Positions 47,176-57,660 of a stretch of 64,000 bases of DNA are shown piece by piece; the stretch's first letter is position 1; the number at the start of each line of letters is the position of its first letter. This stretch comes from Pseudorasbora parva (taxonomy: Eukaryota; Chordata; Actinopteri; Cypriniformes; Gobionidae). The notes below the pieces were generated by a model that was not told where the DNA came from, ran no database searches, and saw nothing but the letters and a program-made list of their open reading frames with translations. Where the stretch lies: positions 28,766,670 to 28,830,669 of the forward strand of contig NC_090185.1 of NCBI RefSeq assembly GCF_024679245.1, in the 5' to 3' direction. The position numbers and the translations under genes were made by a program.

Positions 47176-47637
47176 CCAAATTGTCAGGGCTGCAAAAAGA
47201 GACAGGAGCATCCAATAGTGATAGATAACTGTTGGTTTTAATAAAGACTGGAAGTAGTTGTTTCATGTGAAAAAACGCACAGAACAAAAAAAACGTGCGT
47301 CACACTTTACTGCGTGTTCAAAACATGTGCTAAAAAACTTCTTCTATATAACAATCAGAATTCCTGGAGTAAGCTTAGAGCTCCACCTAGTGGTCATATA
47401 ATGAATCTTAAGGATGTATTCACATGACATGGCTGTATAACTTATACAGCTTTAACTGAAATACACACAAGCTCAATATAACTATTCTGGTAAGAGTGTA
47501 TTTTCCCAACACACCTTCTCACTCGCAAACAGAATGATTAATTAACTGGTTTCACTCCAGCCATCTGTCTCAGCCTTGTGAACTTTTCTTTACTCAGTCC
47601 TTTAGTGAATATATCGGCAATCATATCTTCAGTAAGT

Positions 47638-48130
47638 ATTTCAAGGCAAGGCAAGGCAAGTTTATTTTTATAGCACATTTCATAAACAATGGCAATTCAA
47701 AGTGCTTTACATTGAAAGGAATTAAAGTAGGGATAACAAATGCATAAGAAAAAGAATACAACGTATAAAAATAGAAACAGTTGTATACAGTTGTAAAGAT
47801 AATTAAAAATAATAAAATGATAAAAGAACAAAGGTAACCCAAAACTTAAATGAAAATAAAGAATTTAAATAAAGAAAAAAAAAATTAAAAAATGATGCAT
47901 AGATAAGGAGCAATCAGTCAGACATACAGTGCTCAGAGCTCATTCAGTAAATGCACAGCTATACAGATGTGTTTTCAGTCTGGATTTGAATGTGGCTACT
48001 GTTGGAGCACATCTGATCTGTTCAGGAAGCTGGTTCCAACTGCGGCTGGCATAATAGCTAAAAGCAGACTCTCCTTGCTTTGAGTGAACTCTTGGTATTT
48101 CTAACTGACTTGATCCTGCTGATCTGAGTC
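47638..48130 (-). pseudogene. 5'-truncated LINE (L2-like) fragment
   Basis: On the minus strand, 48105-47940 reads through the C-terminal tail of a LINE reverse transcriptase: AFSYYASRSWNQLPEQIRCA then TFKSRLKTHLYSCAF and a stop at 47940-47942. The same W-N-x-L-P ... F-K-x-x-L-K-T-H-L pattern ends the L2 copy at 49166. It finishes with repeats of TTGCC at 47640-47660, a plausible 3' tail. Everything upstream is missing, as is usual for truncated insertions. Confidence 0.7.
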
Positions 48131-48224
48131 AGGGCTCTCAAGTTTTGAACTGAGTTCAGAGTGAGATTTCGGCCGTGGCGGCAGCAACGGGGTTTGGCTG
48201 GGTACGGGGGTCTGATATGAAAAA

Positions 48225-48575
48225 CGTCTCGGTTACGTATGTAACCCTAGTTCCCTGAGGGAAAGAGACGCTGCGTCGAAACGCTGTGAGAACGCCTCTG
48301 CGTTAATGCGTCGTGAAGAGCCTGTAGAACCATTCCATCGGAAAAAAGATCGAACGTCGGCATGATGACGTCATCGACCGGAAGCTATAACGCGTCCGTG
48401 AAAACAAACAGGAACTAACTTCTGATAAAGTCTGAAGTAAGTGATCACGGACACGCCGGGAGTATGGCAGAGCGACGCAGCATCTCGTTCCCTCAGGCAA
48501 CTAGGGTTACATACGTAACCGAGACGTTCCCTTTCGGGGAACTCGAGCTGCGTCGAAACGCTGTGAGAACGCTTA
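48225..48575 (-). repeat. DIRS 3' inverted terminal repeat plus internal complementary region
   Basis: 48225-48263 and 48488-48526 are inverted repeats (38 of 39 match; core GTCTCGGTTACGTATGTAAC). 48527-48572 (CCCTTTCGGGGAACTCGAG) is the complement of the right outer edge at 57430-57475. This joined complement of both ends is the template-like junction thought to let DIRS elements complete replication through a circle. Confidence 0.9.
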
Positions 48576-48956
48576 CACCCACATCGCCATAGGACCAAGT
48601 GTCTCGTATGTGTGAAGCCAAAGCGCACACGGTTACGAGAGTACCTGCGCCCCAACAGTAGATGCCAGGTCTAGTTCGTAGAACCTGACGAAGGTTAGCG
48701 GAGACGACCAACCGGCCGCATTGCAAATATCATGGAGGGAAGCCCCCGACAACAGTGCTTTAGAAGCAGCCATACCCCTGGTAGAATGCGCCCGGACAGC
48801 CAGTGGAGACGGCTGCCCGGCCGCCTCGTAAGCAAGTGAGATGGCCTCGACCACCCACTTGCTCATTCTCTGCTTAGATACTGGGGCCCCCTTCTTAGGG
48901 GGTCCGAAACAGACAAATAACTGATCAGTCTTTCTCCACAGGGCAGCTCTGTGGAC

Positions 48957-48960
<4 letters not shown>

Positions 48961-49028
<68 letters not shown>

Positions 49029-52000
49029 ATTTTATTTATAATGCACTTTATATTAAACAAAATCTCAAAGTGCTACAGAATTAAAAAAACAAAATAATCA
49101 ACAACAAACAACAATAAATAAATAAAACTGAAAAATAAAATAAAATAAATTAAACAAGTAGCAAGTCAATTAAAAGCTCTGCTAAAAAGGTGGGTTTTAA
49201 GACCACGCTTAAAAGTATCTATAGTCTGTGGAGTCCGCAGGTGGTCAGGGAGAGCATTCCACAGACTGGGGGCTGCAGAGCAGAAGGCCCGATCCCCCAT
49301 AGTACGGAGATTGGCTGTGGGAGTTTTGAGGCGATACAGCAAAACAGAGCGGAGGTTACGAGTGGCTGTTTGTGTGGTGAGGAGTTCCTCGAGATAGGAG
49401 GGAGCATCACCATGGATGCACTGGTGGGTAAGGAGAGAAATCTTGTACTCGATCCTGAACGACACAGGAAGCCAGTGGAGTGATTTTAGAATGGGGGTGA
49501 TATGGTCGTATTTGCGCACCCTCATGAGGATCCTAGCAGCGCTGTTCTGAATACACTGCAGCCTCTGGAGATTTTTGCTAGGGATGCCAATAAGGAGCGC
49601 ATTACAGTAGTCCAGCCTGGAGGAGATAAAGGCATGGACAAGCTTCTCCGCATCAGCCAGTGATAGAATGGGACGAAGTTTGGCAATGTTTCTGAGGTGG
49701 AAGAAGGAGGTCTTACACAGGTGTTTGATGTGCGCTTCAAAAGTAAGCTGTGATTCCATTCTGACCCCCAGATTGGTGACTGAAGTGGAAAGAGGAATGA
49801 CCTGATCAGAGAAAGCAATGCTGGTGATAACGGACTTCTGGACCTGAAGTGGAGTGCCGACTAGGATAGCTTTAGTCTTGGAGCTGTTTAGCTGCAGAAA
49901 GTTTTGCTTCATCCACGCCTTTATCTCATCCAGGCAAGTGATCAAAGTGGATGGTGTGAGGTCAGCAGAGGGAGATGAACTTGTCCTAAAGTAAAGTTGA
50001 GTGTCATCAGCATAGCAGTGAAAAGAAATCCCATGCCGGTTGATGAGACGGCCAAGGGGGAGTATGTAGAGTATGAACAGGGTGGGTCCGAGCACAGAGC
50101 CTTGAGGGACACCGCAGGTGACATTGTGTGACAGGGATGTAGCTTCTCCTAACGCAACATATTCAGTTCTCCCAGTGAGATAAGAAAAAAAAAACAGTTG
50201 TGGACCGAGTCAGAGAGACCAATGGTGGAATGTAAACGGTGAAGGAGGATGTTATGGTCAACCGTATCGAAAGCTGCAGTTAAGTCCAGGAGGATGAGAA
50301 GGGATGGGGAACCAGCATCTGCCGCCATCAAAAGATCGTTTGTGACCCTGACCAAAGCTGTTTCTGTGCTGTGTCCTGAGCGGAAACCAGACTGAAATTT
50401 CTCATAAAGATGGTTATGCTCCAAATGGACCTGAAGCTGTGCAGCAACAACTTTTTCCAGCACCTTAGAGAGGTATGGGAGGTTGGAGATGGGCCTGTAG
50501 TTGTCATTAACATCTGGGTCTAAAGTAGGTTTTTTCAGAAGTGGTCTGACGATAGCAGTTTTAAGAGATGAAGGAACATGGCCAGCCTGGAGGGAATTAT
50601 TAATAATCTTGGTAATAAATGGACTTAAGACATTGAGGTTAGATTTTACCAAGGCTGTAGGAAAAGGATCCAGTGCACAGGTGGATGGTTTCATTTTTCT
50701 GATGATGTCCTCAACCTCGAGCTGTGTGATGATGGAGAAGCAGCAGAGATGTTGGAAGGTCCCTGGCTGTGGATCAACAGACGGGACAGGCAGAGCGGAG
50801 GTGCTAGATAGGAGCAAGTGGATGTTGTCTACTTTGTTCCTAAAAAAGGTCATGAACTTATTGCACCTCTCTTCTGTGGCTTCTGAAAAAGAGTGAGTTT
50901 GCGGTTTGAGGATGTGATTTATAGTGGAGAAAAGCTTCTTGGAGTTTCCAGGGTTATTGTTGATGATGCTAGAGTAGAACTGTGACTGAGCATCTCTTAA
51001 AGGCCTTGCGTAGGCCTTCTGATGAACTCTATAGGCTTGCCTATGAACAGTGAGTCCTGAGAGCTTGAGACGCCTCTCAAGTACGCGCCCAACCGTCTTC
51101 ATCTTCCGCAGATCGCTGGTGTACCAGGGTGCTGAGCGCGAGAAGGTGACCATTCTAGTTATGACAGGTGCGTGAAGATCTAGAAGGCTGCTCAGAGACT
51201 TGTTGTAGAAGTCAACCGACTCAGAGACTGAGGAGAGATCAACAGAGGAGAATTGCTGAAGGTCTGTAGTTAAAGAGTCTTGGTTAATCTTTTTCAGGTT
51301 CCTGAAGCAAATTTGACGGGAATCTTTGGTAAGGGAAGAGGGGCGTGGCAGCTCCAATGAAATGGCCTGGTGGTCAGACACACCCAGATCATACACCAAG
51401 AGGTTTCTAATATGAGGAGAGTTGGAAATGACCAAGTCCAGAGTGTGCCCCCTAGAATGAGTGGGTCCATCCACATGCTGTTGGAGATTGAGGCAGTCCA
51501 ATAATTGCAGAAACTCAGCTGCCAGGTGGCAGGAGGGGGTATCTACATGAATATTAAAATCTCCTAATATTAAAATGTTGGCAGAAGTAGAGCAGAGTGT
51601 TGTGAGAAAGTCATGCATCTCAGAGATAAAAACTGAATTTGTTTTTGGGGGCCGATAAATAAGCAGTATTGTCAAAGAAAAAGGGGGTTTACATTTAAAA
51701 GCAAGGTATTAAAATGATGACACTGTGGGCAGAGGGAGAAAAGACAGCTCCAATGATTGTCTATGAATTACAGCTAAGCCACCACCACGACCAGTGTAGC
51801 GGGCTTTCTCCAGATAGCTGTAACCAGGAGGACAGGCATCATTAAGTGCTGCGTAAACTGCAGGCTGATGCCATGTTTCCATTAAGCACATAAGGTCTAA
51901 TCTCTTATCAATGATGTGGTCTTGGATGAAAGATGACTTATTTGTTAGGGATTGTGCATTAAAAAGTTCTATTTTGAGCGTTGATGGGGTGGTGAATCTT

Positions 52001-52852
52001 GTTATTGGCCGTAAAACACTAAAATCCACTCCACGTTTTCTGTCATGCGCTGTGCTAAAAGATCTCGCGGTGTTTCCCGTAAAATCCAGTTTAGATTGGT
52101 GAGATCTCGCGGTGATTCCCGTGTTACCAAAACGGAGAGCAAAAATGTTGTGATGACGCGGCAGATGTGTGACGGAGATCCAGATGGATGTTATGGCTGA
52201 TGCAGAGTTTTCAGGCTGATGATAAACTAGCCCGCGACGAGAGCCTCTATGGATGTAACGCCGTCTGCGCAGAAGTCCAAGTTCCTTAATGACCGCGATG
52301 CACGCCGGAAATGTGCGGTCGTTGAAATTTAGCAGCTGTGGGATGGAATATTTAAGCTTCATGACGGCCGCTGGAAGGTTTTGACTAGCGCTATGCATTA
52401 TAGAAACACAGAGCTGGAACACTGTCAGGCACAGCGAGATGATGGTCCATACCATAGCAGAGTGTATGCGCCAACTCCCAGCAATTCCAGCAAACAGCCG
52501 ATGTTAGAAGAGATAGCAGGGGTGAGTAAAAGTCTTTGAAATTAGGAGAAAAACCGTAAAAATCCGTACAAAAAAGGTTTTAGATGTATAAAAGTCCTCT
52601 CCTGTCATGAGGGAGTCCATTCAAACTGCCAACTGTCAACAGCCAACTGTCAACAGCCGAGAAGAGTTATCCGAGATGATAAGAGCCAAGCAATATGTCC
52701 CAAAATTAGCACTGACTGAATGTACTAGTTACTGACAAAAAATAAAATTAAAATAAAGTTTATAATTAACGTATATAAACTAAAATCGGGTGGAAAAGCG
52801 GCGAACAGACAACGCCAGCGTCCTCTCCCCCTCGTTGCTAGGCAACATACAA
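48961..52852 (-). mobile_element. L2-type LINE inserted in the DIRS recombinase
   Basis: The 3' end is an (ATT)n tail on the minus strand (plus 48961-49027); the 5' end is GTTGCCTAGCAACGAGGGGG near 52845. ATAT occurs at both borders (48957-48960, 52853-52856), a possible 4-bp target duplication. At 3.9 kb it looks close to full length. It carries endonuclease and reverse transcriptase regions. Confidence 0.88.
49166..52455 (-). pseudogene. L2-type LINE endonuclease/reverse transcriptase, two lesions
   Basis: Begins MVWTIISLCLTVFQLCVSIM at 52455. The APE-type endonuclease follows (IELFNAQSLTNK, DLMCLMETWH, then ILGDFNIHVD and VSDHQAISLEL). An in-frame TAA at about 51706-51708 splits it. The reverse transcriptase follows (NDNYRPISNLPYLSKVLEKV, LILLDLTAAFDTVDH, YADDTQLYF). 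A frameshift occurs near a run of about ten A (plus 50186-50195) between the D-x-x-A-A-F-D-T and Y-A-D-D blocks. The C-terminus ends WNALPDHLRTPQTIDTFKRG and KTHLFSRAFN. Two lesions make this copy non-autonomous, although little else has decayed. Confidence 0.88.
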
Positions 52853-53529
52853 ATATGTATCCAATGCCCTAACAGGGCACAGCAGATTTAATCTTTCCTG
52901 GTCTGACGTCGTGAAAGGAGGAGGACAGAAGGCTTGGAGAGTAATGGGGCCCCGTGGGCTCGTAGGAACCTTGGGGACGTAACCCTGCCTGGGATGTAGA
53001 AAGGCCTTCACCATCCCCGGCGCAAACTCTAGACATGAGGGCCCTACTGACAGGGACTGAATATCTCCTATTCTTTTGAGAGACGATATGGCCAAAAGAA
53101 AGATAGTTTTTAGGGTGAGGAACTTGTCCGAAACCTCCTCTAAGGGTTCGAACGGCGGCCCGGACAAGCCCCTCAAAACAATGGCCAAGTCCTATGCTGG
53201 GACCCTTGAGTGCATAGCCGGCCTCAACCTTAAAGTACCACGGAGGAAGCGTGTAATCAGAGGGTGTCTTCCCAAAGACACTCCACCCAAAGGGACCTGG
53301 AAGGCACCCAAGGCCGCCACGTACACCTTTATTGTGGAGGGGGTCAACCCTGCCGAGAACCTTGCCTGCAGAAACTCCAGCACTGTACCAACCGGGCAGT
53401 TAACTGGATCCCACTGGCGTTCTCTGCACCATGCTGAGAAAAGTTTCCATTTCAGAGCGTACAGCTTCCTCGTGGATGGAGCTCTGGAGTGAAGGATGGT
53501 CTCTACGACCTCGGCCGAGAGACCTTCCT

Positions 53530-55662
53530 CTATGAGCCTAGCCCCCTCAGAGGCCAGGCCCATAGTTTCCACATCTCCGGGCATGGGTGCAGGAATCTCC
53601 CGCCCGCCTGAGAGAGTAGATCCCTCCTGGTCGGAATCTCCATCGGAGAGCCTTCCAGGAGAGATATCAGGTCCGAAAACCATACTCTGGTCGGCCAGTA
53701 CGGAGCCACTAGAAGTACTTGGGCCCCGTCCCGGCGTACCCTCTCCAGAACTCCTGGAAGCAAGACAATCGGGGGGAAGGTGTACAGGGGTAGCCTCGGC
53801 CACTCCTGTACCATGGCATCCAACCCCAGCGGGGCTGGATGGGACAGAGAAAACCACTGCGGGCAGTGGGAATTCTCCGCCGAAGCAAATAGGTCTATCT
53901 CTGCCTTTCCATATACCTTCCATAGGAGCTCCACCACCTCTGGGTGGAGTCTCCACTCCCCGGGCCTCGGCCCCTGCCTCGACAGGCTGTCTGCTTCCTG
54001 ATTCAGGACCCCCGGTATATATACTTCCCTGATTGACAGCAATTTCCCTTGGGCCCACAGGAGGATCCGATGCGCCAATTTGTCCAGCGGACGGGACCTC
54101 AGACCCCCCTGGTGATTTATATAGGCGACCACCGATGTGTTGTCTGACCTGACTAACACATGGTGGCCCCTGAGGTCGGGCAGGAACTGTTTCAATGCAA
54201 GAAACACTGCGAGCATCTCTAGCCGATTTATGTGCCAGTGCCGCTGATGTTCCTGCCATAGACCCTGGGATGAGTGACCACTCATGATCGCCCCCCAGCC
54301 CGTGAGAGAGGCATCTGTCGTTAGCATTACGCGACGAACATGAGCCCCTAACACGGGACCCTGAGATAGAAACCCCGGGTTTTTCCACATGACCAGAGCA
54401 CGTAGGCATCGCCGCGTGACTGTGATCGTGCGGAGCGGATTTCCCCTCGGGGAGAATCCCTTTGTTTTGAGCCACCACTGCAGTGGCCTCATGTACAGTA
54501 GGCCAAGAGGTATTACGTTGGACGCTGCTGCCATGAGACCTAACAGTTTCAGGAACTGTTTCACAGTGACGGCCCGGCCTAGCTTCTGTTCTTTGACTGC
54601 TGCCAGGATCGATGCTATGCGTGTTGGCGATAATTGCGCCCGCATTATTACCGAATCCCAGTTCACACCTAGAAAAGTGGTTCTCTGAGCCGGAGAAAGC
54701 ACACTCTTCTTGGCGTTCAGCCTCAACCCCAACTTCGACATATGCGCGAGAACAGCATCTCGATGCTGAACCGCCATCTGCTCTGTATTCGCTAGAATCA
54801 GCCAGTCGTCAATATAATTCAGTATGCGGATGCCCTGCAGACGCAACGGCGCCAGAGCTGCATCCACACACTTGGTGAATGTGCGGGGTGACAGTGCTAG
54901 ACCGAAAGGAAGTACTCGATATTGGTATGCCTCTCCCCCAAAGGCAAGCCTGAGGAACTTCCTGTGATGTGGAAGGATGGAGACATGAAAATACGCATCT
55001 TTGAGGTCTATGGTGACAAACCAATCCTCCAGTTTGATCTGCGACACAATCTGTCTGAGTGTGAGCATCTTGAACTTGAGCTTGGCCACTGAGCAATTTA
55101 ATAGACGCAGATCTAATATCGGGCGTAAGCCCCCATCCTTCTTCGGCACGATGAAGTAACGGCTGTAAAACCCAGACTCCCTGCTGGGAGGGGGAACCCT
55201 TTCTATAGCCCCTTTTTGCAGGAGTGTCTCTACTTCCTGTGCCATTACCAGAGCCTGCTCCGGGCCCACCTCTGTAGGTAGGACACCGCTGAAAGGAAGT
55301 GGCCGCCTTTTGAATTGAATGGCGTACCCCCTTTCGATTATCTGCAGGACCCAACGAGATATATTTGATAGACGTTTCCACTCGTCTAGAAAATCTACTA
55401 AGGGAACCAGCCTCTCGAGGCTGGCCTCTGGTGTACTTTGAGCAACAAGCACAGTGCCCTGAAGCGGCGGACCGGCAGGGAACGACTGACTTGACTGCTC
55501 GGGGGCCCCCCGAGGGGGGCGCGGACCACCCTCGGGTGGCCCGCGGAGACCGACTGCGCCCCGGCATTGCGGCAGGGTTGGCAGCGCGGCCCCCAGAGGG
55601 TGCCGCAGGGAAACGGGTACCGTTGGCAGGGGTAAACACCGTTTCCCTACGGGGGGAACCAC
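53530..55662 (-). CDS. DIRS reverse transcriptase / RNase H / DAM-like ORF, intact 710 codons
   Basis: The reverse transcriptase core lies at about residues 150-340: TIDLKDAYFHVSIL (D219) and the YIDD box (D285, D286). RNase H follows at about 440-565 with its four acidic residues visible: TTDASLTGWGA (D450), NRLEMLAV (E482), VRSDNTSVVAYINHQGG (D507) and NQEADSLSR (D558). The tail at about 585-665 (IDLFASAENSHCPQWFS, GLDAMVQEWP, LVAPYWPTRVWF) fits the DAM methylase-like domain of DIRS elements. The ATG at 55662 is the first in frame; the frame overlaps the recombinase frame downstream. No stop or frameshift interrupts it, unlike the recombinase. Confidence 0.92.
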   Translation of the reverse strand: MVPPVGKRCLPLPTVPVSLRHPLGAALPTLPQCRGAVGLRGPPEGGPRPPRGAPEQSSQSFPAGPPLQGTVLVAQSTPEASLERLVPLVDFLDEWKRLSNISRWVLQIIERGYAIQFKRRPLPFSGVLPTEVGPEQALVMAQEVETLLQKGAIERVPPPSRESGFYSRYFIVPKKDGGLRPILDLRLLNCSVAKLKFKMLTLRQIVSQIKLEDWFVTIDLKDAYFHVSILPHHRKFLRLAFGGEAYQYRVLPFGLALSPRTFTKCVDAALAPLRLQGIRILNYIDDWLILANTEQMAVQHRDAVLAHMSKLGLRLNAKKSVLSPAQRTTFLGVNWDSVIMRAQLSPTRIASILAAVKEQKLGRAVTVKQFLKLLGLMAAASNVIPLGLLYMRPLQWWLKTKGFSPRGNPLRTITVTRRCLRALVMWKNPGFLSQGPVLGAHVRRVMLTTDASLTGWGAIMSGHSSQGLWQEHQRHWHINRLEMLAVFLALKQFLPDLRGHHVLVRSDNTSVVAYINHQGGLRSRPLDKLAHRILLWAQGKLLSIREVYIPGVLNQEADSLSRQGPRPGEWRLHPEVVELLWKVYGKAEIDLFASAENSHCPQWFSLSHPAPLGLDAMVQEWPRLPLYTFPPIVLLPGVLERVRRDGAQVLLVAPYWPTRVWFSDLISLLEGSPMEIPTRRDLLSQAGGRFLHPCPEMWKLWAWPLRGLGS

Positions 55663-55778
55663 CCTCAGCGTCCTGACGCTTCTGGCGTCAGGAACGCTTC
55701 GACGAGGCCTTCTTGGCGATCAGGACTGTCCTCAGATCAGCCCTGCCCCTCGAAGGCCTCGTCTGAGAGCGCCGCCCC

Positions 55779-57164
55779 TCATCCCCACGCTGAGGGGGGA
55801 GTTCGGGTGGCGACGCTCTGCTTTTGTTGAGCCCTGTGTGAGGAGCTCGTACTCGGTTTGGGCTGCTTGGTGTCAGCAGCAGCCCCAGGGACCTGGACCC
55901 GGAGAGGGAGAAACTGCTTTAGCGCCGCAGCTTGCTTTTTCGACTCCTGGAACCTCTCGGTGACAGTATGGACTGCGTCACCAAAGAGGCCACCAGGAGA
56001 AAGCGGCGCGTCAAGCAGAAAGCTCTTCTCCCTCTCCTTGGTGTCTGTGGGGTTGAGCCAAAGGTGCCTCTCCGTGGCCACCAGGGCTGCCATAGAGCGG
56101 CCAACACATCTGGCCGTCTCCTTGGTGGCCCGGAGAGCTAAGTCAGCAGATGTTCTCAGCTCGGTGACAATATCTCCCCCCACAACATCACTATTATCCA
56201 GATCCCTCAGCAGGTCAGCCTGATACGCCTGCACGATAGCCATAGTGTGCAGGCATGCGGCGGCCTGACCCGCTGCCGAGTACGCTTTGCCCACCAGTGC
56301 CGACGTGGTCTTTAATGGTCTGGTGGGCAAAGCCGGGGCCTTAAGGGACAATGCCGAGGAAGGCGAGAGATGGCTCGTGAGCGTCTCTTCTACCTTTGGC
56401 ATCGCCCCATAACCATATTGTTTCAGCCCGGTGATGTTGCTGTAGACCGAAGTCTGCAGGCTGAAAACTCTATATGATGCCGGTCTCCTACATGATCTTG
56501 CCACCTCGGTGTGCAAGTCATGGAAGAACGGCAGGCCCCGTCGCTGAGGCTCTGAGGCGCGAGACGGCAGGAATCTTTCGTCTAATTTACTGAAACGCTT
56601 TCTTCCTGCCTCAGATCTTTCAGTGGGCCAGTCGATGTTCAATCTGGCCACTGCTCGCGTCAGAACCTCAACGAGCTCCTCACTAGCAGGGGACTGAAGT
56701 GGCGAGTCTTCAGTCTCGATGCTTTCAACGTCCACCTCCTCAGAGCTGGACAGTTGAAGCACCGGCGACTCTCTCGGGGGGGAAGAAACCGCCATGCGTG
56801 CTTCCATGCCCCGAGAAGAGCCGCTGGATGGTTCAGGTGAGGGCAGAGATAAGGCAGCGCCCGTCTCTAACCCCTCCGCAACATCCAATTGTGATCCCCA
56901 TGACTGCAGCCTCCGCTCCGCCTCGGCGGCAGCGGGACCAGAGCCGCGGGGAACACGAGCCGAGGCACCCTCCTCAAAGAGTGCCCGGCGGGAGCGCAGC
57001 GTTCTCAGCGGTAATTTCTCACAATGCTCGCAAGCAGCCCCCTCGAGGGCTGCCTGGGCTTGCTGCGCTCCCAGGCAGGCAACACAAAGAGAGTGTTTAT
57101 CCCCACCCGTGATGTAGCGTGGGCAGGGATGAACACACTTCCTAAAACTGCCTTCACTCGCCAT
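55779..57164 (-). CDS. DIRS ORF1 (gag-like), intact 461 codons
   Basis: The start ATG at 57164 follows the terminal repeat; the frame is open to a stop at 55779. The N-terminus has a Cys/His cluster (CVHPC, DKHSLCVACLG, CEHCEKLPLRTLRSR) typical of fish DIRS ORF1 and presumably binding zinc. An acidic, serine-rich middle (about residues 90-165) precedes an alpha-helical region with GQAAACLHTMAIVQAYQADL near residue 300. That region is the one also recognisable in the relic at 29.4 kb. The C-terminus is basic and Q/S-rich. By family analogy it packages element RNA; that role is inferred. Codon use is GC-rich compared with flanking DNA. Confidence 0.85.
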   Translation of the reverse strand: MASEGSFRKCVHPCPRYITGGDKHSLCVACLGAQQAQAALEGAACEHCEKLPLRTLRSRRALFEEGASARVPRGSGPAAAEAERRLQSWGSQLDVAEGLETGAALSLPSPEPSSGSSRGMEARMAVSSPPRESPVLQLSSSEEVDVESIETEDSPLQSPASEELVEVLTRAVARLNIDWPTERSEAGRKRFSKLDERFLPSRASEPQRRGLPFFHDLHTEVARSCRRPASYRVFSLQTSVYSNITGLKQYGYGAMPKVEETLTSHLSPSSALSLKAPALPTRPLKTTSALVGKAYSAAGQAAACLHTMAIVQAYQADLLRDLDNSDVVGGDIVTELRTSADLALRATKETARCVGRSMAALVATERHLWLNPTDTKEREKSFLLDAPLSPGGLFGDAVHTVTERFQESKKQAAALKQFLPLRVQVPGAAADTKQPKPSTSSSHRAQQKQSVATRTPPSAWG

Positions 57165-57300
57165 AATCTCTATCTATTTATATTTTCTCTTTATTTTGTT
57201 AATATATGGGAATATTTAACAAAAAGGGTGGAAAAACTCTTCAAATAGACAGACAAAAACACCAAATAGACAGTTTCACACAGATCGCTTGCTGAAGGTT

Positions 57301-57475
57301 CAGAAGCTAGTTCCTGTTTGTTTTCACGGACGCTTTATAGCTTCCGGTCGATGACGTCATCACGCCGACGATCGATCTTTTTTCCGATGGAATGGTTCTA
57401 CAGGCGCTTCACGACGCATTAACGCAGAGGCGTTCTCACAGCGTTTCGACACAGCTCGAGTTCCCCGAAAGGGAG
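57301..57475. repeat. DIRS 5' inverted terminal repeat
   Basis: Reverse complement of 48251-48427 with a few substitutions (for example ATCGATCGTC against ATCGAACGTC). It lies 137 bp or more upstream of the ORF1 ATG at 57164 and likely holds the promoter. Confidence 0.85.
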
Positions 57476-57515
57476 GTACACATTCGTATAAATAAAAAAA
57501 AAATGCACTTAATTA

Positions 57516-57575
57516 GTGTGTGTGTGTGTGTGTGTGTGTGTGAGAGTGAGTGAGTGAGTGAGTGAGTGAGTGAGT

Positions 57576-57658
<83 letters not shown>
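57516..57658. repeat. (GT)n-(GAGT)n-(GA)n compound microsatellite
   Basis: GT run, then GAGT units, then about 38 GA dinucleotides, directly outside the DIRS 5' end. The serine/leucine-rich open frame on the minus strand is a repeat artefact. Confidence 0.95.

Positions 57659-57659
<1 letters not shown>

Positions 57660-57660
<1 letters not shown>

Larger units (their letters stand above)
45000..47635. other. Repeat-rich intergenic DNA without a recognised gene
   Basis: Contains a (TA)n tract at 46201-46262 and GC-richer repeat-like blocks at 45660-45800, 46000-46130 and 46400-46580. Short frames at 45863-46133 lack domains. A scrap at 47130-47175 matches the 3' flank of the Ig gene and is described separately. 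Confidence 0.45.
48633..53560 (-). pseudogene. DIRS tyrosine recombinase, broken by one stop and by a LINE
   Basis: The N-terminal SAM-like part is open to 53192 (SRAPSTRKLYALKWKLFSAW, LTPSTIKVYVAALGAF). It meets an in-frame TAG at 53189-53191, then continues in the same frame to about 52853 (LKTIFLLAISSLKRIGDIQ, with the first catalytic arginine). The L2 LINE at 48961-52852 then interrupts it. The frame resumes at 48957 and ends at 48633 with HSTRGMAASKALL (HxxR) and TFVRFY (nucleophile tyrosine). Catalytic motifs are all still recognisable, so inactivation is recent. The enzyme would integrate the circular DNA copy. Confidence 0.9.
48225..57475 (-). mobile_element. DIRS-type tyrosine-recombinase retrotransposon, interrupted by an L2 LINE
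   Basis: Minus-strand element with ORF1 (55779-57164), RT/RNase H/methylase-like ORF (53530-55662) and a recombinase ORF (broken). Ends are inverted terminal repeats at about 48251-48427 and 57301-57475. They share CGAAACGCTGTGAGAACG, CCATCGGAAAAAAGATCG and GATGACGTCATCGACCGGAA. An internal complementary region at 48488-48575 contains the complements of both outer ends. Without the LINE it is about 5.4 kb, normal for DIRS. It has no long direct repeats, no integrase and no protease, as the class predicts. Confidence 0.93.

Noticed and set aside
48863..49060. Poly-tyrosine frame
   Set aside because: It is the (ATT)n tail of the LINE read through into the DIRS flank.
55365..57248. Several GC-rich plus-strand ORFs opposite DIRS ORF1 and RT
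   Set aside because: Antisense shadows of GC-rich coding sequence.
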